A stretch of 64,000 nt of DNA from Bacillus sp. USDA818B3_A (GTDB lineage: Bacteria > Bacillota > Bacilli > Bacillales > Cytobacillaceae): the NCBI RefSeq assembly GCF_009928415.1, contig NZ_JAABNN010000014.1, positions 37,382 through 101,381 of the forward strand, written 5' to 3'. A program made the translations under genes and the position numbers. Of the stretch, positions 56,656 to 64,000 are shown piece by piece (within the stretch, counting starts at the first letter, position 1; each line of letters opens with the position of its first letter). The notes beneath the pieces are model-generated. The model worked only from the letters and a program-made list of their open reading frames with translations, did not search any database and had not been told where the DNA came from.

Positions 56656-57234
56656 TTAAACATATAATTCCCGTTCAATCAGGGAAGTAGTTAAACCAAC
56701 GGCAGCAATTGCCACACAAGAATAAAGGATTCTGTCTGAGGGAAGGACAGTAAAACCTGCCAGAACAATGAGTCCATCAATTAATATGATGATCACTGCA
56801 ATATTTATGGAAAAATTGGAGGAGATCATTTTAGCAAGTAAATCCGTTCCTCCAGTACTTGTCTTATATCGAAGCATAAGACCAACACCCGTTCCTATCA
56901 CTACTCCTCCGATTAATGCACCTGAAAGTGTTGAAACGTCAATCTGATAACGAAGGGGAGAAAGGAAATCAATAAATAGAGAAGAGAACAACAGCCCTTG
57001 TACATTACTAAAAAAAGATCTTTTTTCATTTTTTGAAGCAATTAAACAGATGGGGAGACTCAAAGCTGCCATTATCATTCCAGTCTGAAAGTCAAAGAAG
57101 TAATGCAGGATTAATGCAACTCCAAGGATCCCGCCGTCAATTAAATGATTAGGCACAAGAAACCCGTTTACGCCTATTGCTAAGAGAAAGCTGCCAATAA
57201 TAGTAGCCATAAATTGCTGGATAATAAGGATCAC
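56656..57234 (-). CDS. YitT-family membrane protein (short form)
   Basis: A 192-residue protein with five or six hydrophobic helices and YitT signatures: GSFLLAIGVNGFLVPNHLIDGGILGVALILHY and GGVVIGTGVGLMLRYKTSTGGTDLLAKM. Usual YitT proteins (about 280 residues) have a C-terminal DUF2179 domain, which is missing here. The start is either the GTG at 57234 or the ATG at 57210; neither has a clear ribosome binding site. It converges on the LLM gene with 3 bp between stop codons. Confidence 0.82.
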   Translation of the reverse strand: MILIIQQFMATIIGSFLLAIGVNGFLVPNHLIDGGILGVALILHYFFDFQTGMIMAALSLPICLIASKNEKRSFFSNVQGLLFSSLFIDFLSPLRYQIDVSTLSGALIGGVVIGTGVGLMLRYKTSTGGTDLLAKMISSNFSINIAVIIILIDGLIVLAGFTVLPSDRILYSCVAIAAVGLTTSLIERELYV

Positions 57235-57507
57235 CTTGTTCTGTCTTTTTAATCTATAAATATGTAGATAAAGGAAGATTAAGAATAAGATACCTGTAAG
57301 AATAAAAAAGTATGAATTACTAAATAGAACTTAGCCGATTTTAATAAAAAACAATTACATTTCTGAAATATTTATTTTGTTATTAAGTCATATTATATAT
57401 GTGTGAAATCAGAAAAGCCTTCGGCAGATATCCCCAATGGATTTCTTCTGGTTATTCCACAAAAAAAGGGCTGCTGAGTATATTAGCAGCCCCTTTTTCG
57501 GTAAGTA
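57235..57507. terminator. intergenic region with bidirectional terminator (57461-57498)
   Basis: Apart from promoter-like A/T-rich sequence the only feature is a stem of GGGCTGCT (57468-57475) with AGCAGCCC (57485-57492), flanked by A and T runs, which ends the small membrane-protein gene at 57508. Confidence 0.75.
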
Positions 57508-57651
57508 TCAGTCCTCAAATTTAAATTTTGGTAATCTTTCTAATGTTTCCACTTCCGGTAGGTCTTCCTGCTTTACTTTGGATTTTTTTATCCTGAAGGA
57601 AATTAATATTCCGACCAAAAGAACCGCAAGTAACAGCAAAAGAAAAACCAT
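57508..57651 (-). CDS. small single-helix membrane protein
   Basis: A 47-residue protein: one hydrophobic helix at residues 1-19 (MVFLLLLLAVLLVGILISF), then a basic and acidic cytosolic tail. AGGGAG lies upstream of the ATG at 57651; the frame continues to 57717. A terminator follows. Function unknown. Confidence 0.6.
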   Translation of the reverse strand: MVFLLLLLAVLLVGILISFRIKKSKVKQEDLPEVETLERLPKFKFED

Positions 57652-57853
57652 TAGTAATCGCTCCCTTCCATTAAAAATTTCATCCGCCTTAGAATATATG
57701 CTGAGACAGCTTGTCATTTTAATTTCAATAATGTAAAAATTATTTTACAGTTAGTTAACTTTCATGATTATTGCTGCCAAAAAAATAAGCCATAACCATA
57801 CAGTATCTTAATGAAATACTGCATACTTATGACTTATTTGTTCGAATTTTATT

Positions 57854-58096
57854 TTACGCGTATTTTATGCCTGCCACTTTAATATTATTTTTATCAGCGG
57901 AGCAACAAGGTGTTACTGCATAGGTCATTTCACATTTTGGACAGTTCATTACGATTGTTTGTAATGTAAAAGTCTCTCCGCACTCACACGTAATCTCGTG
58001 AGCCACTGTCGGTGCAAAATTTTCCTTTCCCTTACTCTTCACATGATCAACAACAGCTTTTCCATCAACTAATTTCGAAGTACAACCGCAGCTCAT
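57854..58096 (-). CDS. small cysteine-rich zinc-ribbon protein
   Basis: An 80-residue protein with four cysteine groups: CGC at residues 3-5, CECG near 37, CPKC near 52 and CC near 64. The CxCG...CPxC spacing suggests a zinc ribbon. It begins MSCGCTSKLVDGKAVVDHV, a form I associate with conserved Bacillaceae small proteins. GGAGGGT precedes the ATG. Function unknown. Confidence 0.75.
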   Translation of the reverse strand: MSCGCTSKLVDGKAVVDHVKSKGKENFAPTVAHEITCECGETFTLQTIVMNCPKCEMTYAVTPCCSADKNNIKVAGIKYA

Positions 58097-58375
58097 TTTT
58101 AACCCTCCAACTAGACTAAGTAATGTATGTTCAGAATATCACATAATTATCAAAAGCTCTGTGTCAAAAAAGCAACAGATTGTACCAAACTGCTCCTTTT
58201 CTCCCCCCGCTTAACTTCTTCCATCCCCCTTTATAAATGGACCATTTATAAAATTAACAGGTGCGCAAATCAATTGTTAATTACAATTTTTTCAAAATGA
58301 ATTAAAGAATAAAGAATTTTCTTCTGTACATTCTATTAAATGCTTGACCAACATCAACATACAAGGGGGATATTT

Positions 58376-58900
58376 ATGAGCGACTTCTTAGGATTATTCA
58401 GTGATGACAATACACAAAATGCAGCAAATCAAAATAGCCAGACTGATTCAAGTAACCAAGGGAACGATACCACTTCATCTACCCAGAGTAATCAAAATGA
58501 CGGTACACTACAACTTCATAAAGAAGAGTTAGACATTTCAAAAAATAATGTAGATGCTGGAGAAGTAGTGATTTCAAAGGATGTAGTTGAAGATCAAAAA
58601 ACGGTGGATGTTCCTGTCATGCATGAAGAAGTTGTTATAAAGAGAACCCCATTGAATAATGAACGAAGCGATTCATCGTCTATCTCGCAGGAAACCATCA
58701 CCATTCCTGTTTCTCAGGAAGAAGTGGAAGTAAATAAGTATGCGGTAACGACTGAAGAAATCTCCGCTTCTAAGCGTCAAGTCGAGGAAACACAACAAAT
58801 CCAAGAGACGCTTAAACGCGAAGAAGCTCATGTTGATACAACTGGAAGTGTGAATATCGTTTCCGATTCGTCAAGCTTTAGCGATATAAATAACAGCTAA
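58376..58900 (+). CDS. DUF2382 (YsnF/AvaK-type) domain protein with Asn/Gln-rich N-terminus
   Basis: A 174-residue protein. Residues 1-45 are a polar Asn/Gln/Ser-rich leader; residues about 50-160 form a DUF2382 domain: LQLHKEELDISKNNVDAGEVVISKDVVEDQKTVDVPV, HEEVVIKR, IPVSQEEVEVNKYAV, EEAHVDTTGSV. Such proteins are conserved and often linked to general stress. AAGGGGG precedes the ATG at 58376. The gene is followed by a hairpin and a related gene at 58969. Confidence 0.82.
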   Translation: MSDFLGLFSDDNTQNAANQNSQTDSSNQGNDTTSSTQSNQNDGTLQLHKEELDISKNNVDAGEVVISKDVVEDQKTVDVPVMHEEVVIKRTPLNNERSDSSSISQETITIPVSQEEVEVNKYAVTTEEISASKRQVEETQQIQETLKREEAHVDTTGSVNIVSDSSSFSDINNS

Positions 58901-58908
58901 GAACAAAA

Positions 58909-58950
58909 GCGCCTATTCATTGCATGGCAATGATTAGGCGCCCAGTTTTT
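58909..58950 (+). terminator. hairpin terminator between the two DUF2382 genes
   Basis: GCGCCTA and TAGGCGC close a 15-bp stem with one mismatch (58909-58923 with 58927-58941), followed by TTTTT. Confidence 0.75.
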
Positions 58951-58968
58951 CAATGGAGGGAAATTTAG

Positions 58969-59382
58969 TTGACTGAACAGCAGAATTCACCAATTAACCA
59001 ACAAGATGATGTAACACTCCAACTGCATAAGGAAGAAATAGAGATAAAAAAGAAGTGGGTTGAAACAGCCGATGTAACGGTCTATAAGAAAAAATATACC
59101 GAGGAAAAGCAAATCCTGGTTCCAATCATCCGCGAAGACCTAATTATTGAGAAAAAGGTAGTAAGTCCAGAAAATCCTGCGGATACAAAATTAGAAACGA
59201 TTCGTATTCCTTTATCTGAGGAACGGATTGAAGTTACATTGACACCAGCCTTACTGAATGATGTTGAAGTTTATAAGAATCAATTTGAAGAGCTTATCCA
59301 GATTCAGGAAACTCTAAAACATGAAAAAGTCCACATTGATACGGTAGGAAATGTGAAAGAAGTTGACCAAGATCAAATATAA
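58969..59382 (+). CDS. DUF2382 domain protein, minimal form
   Basis: A 137-residue protein that is almost only the DUF2382 domain: VTLQLHKEEIEIKKKWVETADVTVYKK, then VPIIREDLIIEKKVV, IRIPLSEERIEV and HEKVHIDTVGNV. It is parallel to the preceding gene over the whole domain, so the pair arose by duplication. The start is a TTG with GGAGGG upstream. No PRC-barrel or catalytic partner domain is present. Confidence 0.82.
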   Translation: MTEQQNSPINQQDDVTLQLHKEEIEIKKKWVETADVTVYKKKYTEEKQILVPIIREDLIIEKKVVSPENPADTKLETIRIPLSEERIEVTLTPALLNDVEVYKNQFEELIQIQETLKHEKVHIDTVGNVKEVDQDQI

Positions 59383-59499
59383 TCAAGCCTTTCTTGTATC
59401 CATCGTTTCCAGGTAATCTTTCTTGGTCATCTTCCTAGGTAGGGATAATTTTCTAGCTGCTCTCGAATAATAAAGAAAAACAGCTAAAGGAGTATTCCC

Positions 59500-59739
59500 G
59501 TGAAGCAACTATTCATAAATATCCTATTACTTCTCCTCGTTATTTCTCTCGTCACTTTTTTTGATATCATTCAAGGCCTAGGAGTTGCCGAAACACTTCA
59601 TTGCTTTTTAATAATTAAGCAAATGTTTACTGGTGAGGAGTGGTTTCTTACCTTTTTGTTAATTTTTCCGCTGATTTGCACTAAGCTCAACAAAATTTCA
59701 CAAAAAAGGTACTCCTCGAAATCTATGATTGAGAAATAA
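59500..59739 (+). CDS. small membrane protein convergent with the second ger operon
   Basis: A 79-residue protein with two hydrophobic helices (residues about 5-25 and 48-64) and a basic C-terminus. The start is a GTG with AAAGGAG upstream. Its last 17 bp overlap the end of the gerB gene on the other strand. Topology recalls small germination-receptor D proteins, but it is on the opposite strand. No family recognised. Confidence 0.55.
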   Translation: MKQLFINILLLLLVISLVTFFDIIQGLGVAETLHCFLIIKQMFTGEEWFLTFLLIFPLICTKLNKISQKRYSSKSMIEK

Positions 59740-60823
59740 ACTTTTGTTTCATTATAGCAATAAGCAACAGGGTGACAGGTATGATTATTTGAAACGGAAG
59801 ATGCAGGTAATACGGGACATATTTGATCCCCTCATTTAAATGGTCAATATAATTGGAAGCAATGACACGCGCGGTAATTAAAACTATGATCCCTAAAGGG
59901 TAGATCAACTTTTGCGGATGTTCTATCTTAAACACATCTACCGCCCCAATAATGGCACAAAAGAAAAAGACTGTTATTTTTACAAATCCTAAAATTACCA
60001 TACTAATGATAACAACGATATCTAATCGCTGGACAAAATCAGCAATGTTAATGTAACCAACAGCGGTAAGAATGGGAAATGCTGAACGAGAAGTAATATC
60101 TGCACCAGCTATTAAAATGTTTAAGAGAGAAAAAATCAACAAAACAATCCCACTCAAGCTAACCCCTAAAATCCCTATTTTGCGAGCACTTTCATGTTTG
60201 TTTAAGAAAGGTAATAACATGGTAAAGGTAATCATTTCACCGAACGGGAACGTAATAGTAGCAGGAAAAAATGTTTTAAAAATTGGCTGCCAACCGTTTT
60301 CTAATACTGGTTGGAGATGTTTAAAGTTTATAACCCCACTAGCCACTTCAAAAATTATAAGAAGCAGAAGAATCGATATAATGACAAAGAGACAGAGTTC
60401 TGAAATCCGAAAAAACACTTCGATCCCTTTATATGCAGCGTACATCACACACATAACCATGATAATACCAATCGAAATTAGTGAACTTCTTGGGTAGGCC
60501 GTTATAACTAAGAGTTCTTCGAAATCACGTAAAATCCTCGAAGCGATGTAAATAAAGTAGACTACATATAAAAGAGCCAATATTTTCCCTACATACCGCC
60601 CGACTATTTTTTCAAGGTAACTGGTTAACGGCAAAGATGGAAACATATGATTTAACTTTAAAAATACAAAATAAAGTCCACAGCCAAAGACAATTCCCAT
60701 TGATATGGTAATCCATGCATCCTGCTTAGCTTCACCAGCCATTCCTAATAGGATGGCACTCCCTAATTCAAATAAAAAAATCACACTAAACAACTGAAAC
60801 CCATTAATTTTTGCCTGTCCCAA
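59723..60823 (-). CDS. gerB: spore germination protein, GerB family permease (second operon)
   Basis: A 366-residue GerB-type permease with about ten hydrophobic helices; NGFQLFSVIFLFELGSAILLGMAGEAKQDAWITI is the typical start. It is the last gene of an A-C-B operon, 8 to 20 bp after gerC depending on the start. I prefer the TTG at 60823, because AAGGGGTG is then 9 bp away and the N-terminus aligns with the other GerB here; a GTG at 60835 directly touches the ribosome binding site. B subunits bind the germinant. Confidence 0.9.
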   Translation of the reverse strand: MGQAKINGFQLFSVIFLFELGSAILLGMAGEAKQDAWITISMGIVFGCGLYFVFLKLNHMFPSLPLTSYLEKIVGRYVGKILALLYVVYFIYIASRILRDFEELLVITAYPRSSLISIGIIMVMCVMYAAYKGIEVFFRISELCLFVIISILLLLIIFEVASGVINFKHLQPVLENGWQPIFKTFFPATITFPFGEMITFTMLLPFLNKHESARKIGILGVSLSGIVLLIFSLLNILIAGADITSRSAFPILTAVGYINIADFVQRLDIVVIISMVILGFVKITVFFFCAIIGAVDVFKIEHPQKLIYPLGIIVLITARVIASNYIDHLNEGIKYVPYYLHLPFQIIIPVTLLLIAIMKQKFISQS

Positions 60824-60843
60824 TTGGTTTGCCACCCCTTAAT

Positions 60844-62031
60844 TTAGAATGGATAAGGCTTGATTCGCATTCCTGTTCCATCAATATTTACCTTCACTTC
60901 GACATTAATCTTAGCCTCAGAAAAGAACTTTTTCCATTTTCGCTTATGATCTTTCCATATTTTCGGATGTGTTATATGTAACATTTCTCCAAATCCGAAT
61001 ACATCACTTTGCAACTTTTGAGCAGTAAAAATCCCATCTTTGATTTCTTTTTCTAATTCCTTTTCCGCTTTTTGCTCATATTGTTTTAACACTTCCCGTT
61101 TGCTTATATCTTTGTTACATAGTAATTCCACAATATGACCAGATGCTTTTACCTCTGTTGTAATGAACGCTTGGTTATTTTTCACATTAACGTTTGTATC
61201 ACTCTTCAGTCGGTCCACAATTATATTGTTATAATGCTCTTTATCACACTGAAATCTTACGTTTGTATCCTTTATTTTATTTTTAATAATTAGTAAAGAC
61301 TTTGTCTTACTGCCATCCAGCCAGCCGACTAGTTTCCCTCCTTTGAACATGGCGACTCCATTCAGTTTTGTAAATGTTTTATTCATCGTTTCTAAGTTCT
61401 CATTACGACCGCCAATTTTTTTACTGCCAACAATGCTTACTCCACTGATTGCTGGTTCTGAACCATCATTTGTTAAGTCCTCAATCACTTCATAAATTTT
61501 CGTTTGATCATGTTCCCCTATATTTTTTGAGGAGTTCTTTATTTTTCCGACAAGCGCTTGAACAGGAATTTTATCTATGGTAGAGAGCATATCCATTGTG
61601 GTTTTTACCCCGGCGCCGCGTGCAATTAAAACGGGAACATTGGCTCGAGCCCCTGCATCCCGCTCAAACACATCAAAAATAAAATTCAAACTTTCTTTTT
61701 TTGCCAATTGTTCTCCAATGACTACTAATTGTATGTGAGAATAGATATTTTGCCGAGAAAAAAAATTAGCTGTATTCCCTGCTGCTTCATATATCGTTTT
61801 GCCGGTAGCTTGATAGTTAATAATAGGTGTGGAACCAGAACCTGTCCCTTTCGCAGCATTTTCACTCGGTTTAACCGTTTGGTATGTCACTTCGTAAAGC
61901 CCTTCTTTAGGTAAATAATCAATTCCAATTCCGAGGACGATGGATAATTGATTCAATTCTTTGTAATTTGAACATCCAGAGAGGATCGTTAGTATGAATA
62001 GAATGATAATTAATAACACCTTTCCCATCAT
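60844..62031 (-). CDS. gerC: spore germination lipoprotein, Ger(x)C family (second operon)
   Basis: A 395-residue Ger(x)C lipoprotein: signal peptide with lipobox LSGC (Cys20), then NYKELNQLSIVLGIGIDYLP. The C-terminal half with EKELEKEIKDGIFTAQKLQSDVFGFGEMLHITHPKIW is typical. It is the middle gene, starting 12 bp after gerA. GAGGGG lies before the doubled ATG. Different in detail from the C subunit at 6175, so the two operons are not a recent duplication. Confidence 0.92.
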   Translation of the reverse strand: MMGKVLLIIILFILTILSGCSNYKELNQLSIVLGIGIDYLPKEGLYEVTYQTVKPSENAAKGTGSGSTPIINYQATGKTIYEAAGNTANFFSRQNIYSHIQLVVIGEQLAKKESLNFIFDVFERDAGARANVPVLIARGAGVKTTMDMLSTIDKIPVQALVGKIKNSSKNIGEHDQTKIYEVIEDLTNDGSEPAISGVSIVGSKKIGGRNENLETMNKTFTKLNGVAMFKGGKLVGWLDGSKTKSLLIIKNKIKDTNVRFQCDKEHYNNIIVDRLKSDTNVNVKNNQAFITTEVKASGHIVELLCNKDISKREVLKQYEQKAEKELEKEIKDGIFTAQKLQSDVFGFGEMLHITHPKIWKDHKRKWKKFFSEAKINVEVKVNIDGTGMRIKPYPF

Positions 62032-62043
62032 TACCCCTCAATC

Positions 62044-63561
62044 CTAATTTCGTATTTTCACTTTTCCTTTATTCTTTCCTTTTGTCGGTTTATTTACTAT
62101 ATTTTGTAAAGAAAAGCGGATGAGCGCGTCTTTTTGTTCATTAACTTTAAAAGGTGAAATTGGATATAGGTATGGAACGCCAAACGAACGTAAGCTGCAC
62201 ATATGCATTCCTATAATTAATGAAGCAGCCAGCATACCAAATAATCCTGCATATGAAGCAACAATTAATAGCAGGAACCGAAGAGTACGAGCTGCGATAG
62301 CAAGATTGTAGTTTGGCAGGGCAAAACTGGCGATGGCTGTAACGGATACGATTATAACCATTGAAGCAGATACAAAACCGGCCTCGACCGCTGCCTGCCC
62401 CAGGATAAGGGCTCCGACGATTGAAAGTGCTGAACCTACTGCCCTCGGCATTCGAATCCCAGCTTCCCTCAATACTTCAAAGGTAATTTCCATTATGAAT
62501 GCTTCAATAACGGCTGGAAAGGGAATGGGCTCCCTTTGGGCTGCAATACTGACAAGTAAAGTAGTTGGAACCAATGCCTGATGATGTGTAATCATGGCAA
62601 TATAAACCCCTGGTGCATATAGAGACAAAAAGTATGCCGCTAATCGCAGCAATCTTAAAAAGCTGCCGATATATTGATTTTGGTAATAATCTTCAGGGGA
62701 TTGAAAGAGCTGCATAAAGGTAACTGGGACAATTAATACGTAAGGGGTGCCGCTGATAAAAATAGCAACTTTCCCTTCAAGTAAATTACCAGCAACCACA
62801 TCCGGTCGTTCCGTATTTTGCACAGTTGGAAAAGGTGTGTGCTTACCATCATGGATAAAGTCCTCCACGTAGGAAGATTCTAAGACACCATCTATCTTTA
62901 TCTTTTTAAGCCGATTTTTAACTTCTAAAACGATTGATTCTTCCGCAATCCCTTTGATGTACATGATTTCAACAGCGGTATTTGTGACATCACCAATCTT
63001 CATTGGTTCAAGGCGTAAATTAGGACTTTGAATCCGCCCGCGGACTAAGGCCGTATTTGTTCTGAGGTTTTCTGTAAAACTATCCTTTGGTCCTCGGATG
63101 ACGGTTTGTGTGGTTGGCTCTGCGATACTCCGTGATTCAATTTGCTTGGTGTCAAGGACAAGTGCAGTCGAGTCACCATCTATGAAAATCACGGTGCTGC
63201 CAGATGCAATCTCCAATAATACGTCTTCTTGGCATCCTTTTTCTTTAATATTAGTAATGGAGATTGATTGTTCTAGATCGTCTTTCAGTGACAAGGCATT
63301 CAGGTTCGAATTGCAGGTTAGAAGCGGTTCTAATACATGTTCTTCAATACTTCTCTTATTGGTAATTCCATCTATATAAATAACCGCAAAAGCAAATTTA
63401 TTGTCGTTTTGCTTGATAAACCGAGTAATTAAATCTGAGCTTCCTCCCAGATTTTTTTTCACTCGTTCAACGTTTTCCTTTGCCGACTTTTCTAAGGGAG
63501 TGTTGGAGGATCCGATTTCCTCCTTGCTTTTATCTTGCTTCAGGCGGGAATTTTTCCACAT
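62044..63561 (-). CDS. gerA: spore germination protein, GerA family (second operon)
   Basis: A 505-residue GerA-family protein: N-terminal soluble domain (residues about 25-265) with RGPKDSFTENLRTNTALVR, then SPEDYYQNQYIGSFLRLLR and a membrane half with EITFEVLREAGIRMPRAVGSA. It is the first gene of the operon, giving order A-C-B. GGAGG lies 14 bp before the ATG. The promoter should be forespore-specific (sigma-G); no clear box was found in the short upstream region. Confidence 0.92.
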   Translation of the reverse strand: MWKNSRLKQDKSKEEIGSSNTPLEKSAKENVERVKKNLGGSSDLITRFIKQNDNKFAFAVIYIDGITNKRSIEEHVLEPLLTCNSNLNALSLKDDLEQSISITNIKEKGCQEDVLLEIASGSTVIFIDGDSTALVLDTKQIESRSIAEPTTQTVIRGPKDSFTENLRTNTALVRGRIQSPNLRLEPMKIGDVTNTAVEIMYIKGIAEESIVLEVKNRLKKIKIDGVLESSYVEDFIHDGKHTPFPTVQNTERPDVVAGNLLEGKVAIFISGTPYVLIVPVTFMQLFQSPEDYYQNQYIGSFLRLLRLAAYFLSLYAPGVYIAMITHHQALVPTTLLVSIAAQREPIPFPAVIEAFIMEITFEVLREAGIRMPRAVGSALSIVGALILGQAAVEAGFVSASMVIIVSVTAIASFALPNYNLAIAARTLRFLLLIVASYAGLFGMLAASLIIGMHMCSLRSFGVPYLYPISPFKVNEQKDALIRFSLQNIVNKPTKGKNKGKVKIRN

Positions 63562-63636
63562 AGATCCTCATGTCGCCTCCTTACCATATTTTTTTATATT
63601 TTCCATGTTTTTATCTTTTATGTAATTCCATCCGCA

Positions 63637-63669
63637 TAAAAAAACCATCATTCTCAATGAATGATGGCT
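63637..63669 (-). terminator. terminator of the MFS gene
   Basis: On the minus strand a 9-bp stem, CCATCATTC with GAATGATGG, is followed by TTTTTTT, between the MFS gene and the second ger operon. Confidence 0.9.
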
Positions 63670-63726
63670 TGATATAAATAACTAAAATCTCTTCTACCGT
63701 TAGCATGTGATCAACGGTTTGCTTTA

Positions 63727-64000
63727 TTAGCTGCTTTTTAATTGATCCATTTTAAATTGGCGTTCATTCAATAACCTTAATTTTTTGATATCCACTCTTA
63801 TTAAAAGAGAAATGGCTAATGCGACAATGAACATTCCCGAAAATACAAGTAAAGTCCCTTGGTAGCTGCCTGTTGTTTCACGAACCCATGAAACAAAGAT
63901 AGGACCTACTAAACCAGCTACTGCCCAGGCTGTTAAAATGTAACCATGAATCGCTCCCAGTTGTTTTGTTCCAAATAAATCGCCAATATAGGCAGGGATC
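63727..64000 (-). CDS. MFS transporter, C-terminal part (runs off the window)
   Basis: The last 90 codons of a major facilitator of the oxalate/formate antiporter (OFA) kind: YIGDLFGTKQLGAIHGYILTAWAVAGLVGP, then a helix ending in VRETTGSYQGTLLVFSGMFIVALAISLL and a basic tail. The GxxxGxIHG and AWAVAGLVGP blocks are typical for helices 10-11 of that group. The start lies outside the window. Confidence 0.8.
   Translation of the reverse strand, partial: IPAYIGDLFGTKQLGAIHGYILTAWAVAGLVGPIFVSWVRETTGSYQGTLLVFSGMFIVALAISLLIRVDIKKLRLLNERQFKMDQLKSS

Overview
The window looks like chromosomal DNA of an endospore-forming member of the Bacillaceae (low-GC Firmicutes; a Bacillus/Neobacillus/Priestia-type genome). 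The evidence is two GerA-type spore-germinant receptor operons, a Bacillus-style gas-vesicle cluster, a Leu T-box leader, a Yko-type two-component locus, strong AGGAGG-like ribosome binding sites, frequent TTG/GTG starts and many hairpin-plus-T-run terminators. All identifications come from reading the sequence; no database search was run.

Layout. 0.1-3.8 kb: an AraC remnant, then a compact gas-vesicle cluster on the minus strand (gvpA, terminator, then gvpF-G-L-S-K-J), without gvpN. 4.0-5.6 kb: a type-B carboxylesterase with a consensus cre site upstream. 6.0-10.0 kb: a germinant receptor operon in the order B-A-C followed by a small two-helix membrane protein. 10.3-14.6 kb: a UvrC-like short nuclease, a polypeptide that fuses an ECF sigma factor to its membrane anti-sigma half, and a double-GNAT acetyltransferase. 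14.7-21.3 kb: a gene-poor decaying zone bounded by a 5'-truncated chimeric copy of the DEAD-box gene dbpA and the intact dbpA. It holds remnants of a UvrD-like helicase and a DHA2-type MFS transporter, a TPR-Arr (rifampin ADP-ribosyltransferase) fusion, a phasin-like protein and a secreted C39-like peptidase.

23.2-36.2 kb: a carbohydrate-utilisation locus with a YesL-like membrane protein (plus strand) and, all on the minus strand, a LacI-family regulator, a large LacZ, and an operon of two CUT1 ABC permeases, a solute-binding lipoprotein, a second GH2 enzyme and a GH43 enzyme. No ABC ATPase is present. At least five and probably six copies of a palindromic operator, GAAA-N4-TTTC, lie only in the three promoter regions of this locus, with a cre site in front of the transport operon, so the locus reads as one regulon under a local repressor plus CcpA. 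36.3-39.3 kb: two overlapping IclR regulators divergent from pobA (4-hydroxybenzoate 3-monooxygenase), with no pca genes nearby.

39.5-50 kb: an alpha/beta hydrolase, a PadR regulator with a palindromic operator and divergent target, a DUF1540 protein, a YkoG/YkoH-like two-component pair followed by a triple-PepSY protein and a secreted Asp/Asn-rich protein, a PAS histidine kinase, Leu T-box-controlled leuA, and a site-2-protease-family protein. 50-59.7 kb: mostly conserved Bacillaceae genes of unknown or general function (DUF4317, DUF155, MFS, LLM oxidoreductase, YitT, two DUF2382 proteins). 59.7-63.6 kb: a second germinant receptor operon, order A-C-B, then the C-terminus of an MFS transporter that runs off the window.

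Most unusual items: the one-chain sigma/anti-sigma protein, the TPR-Arr fusion with an intact H-Y-D triad, the gvpN-less gas-vesicle cluster, the chimeric dbpA duplication, the local LacI-type operator set, and two intergenic repeat arrays with different motifs but the same 20-21-nt period, each placed directly after a stop codon.
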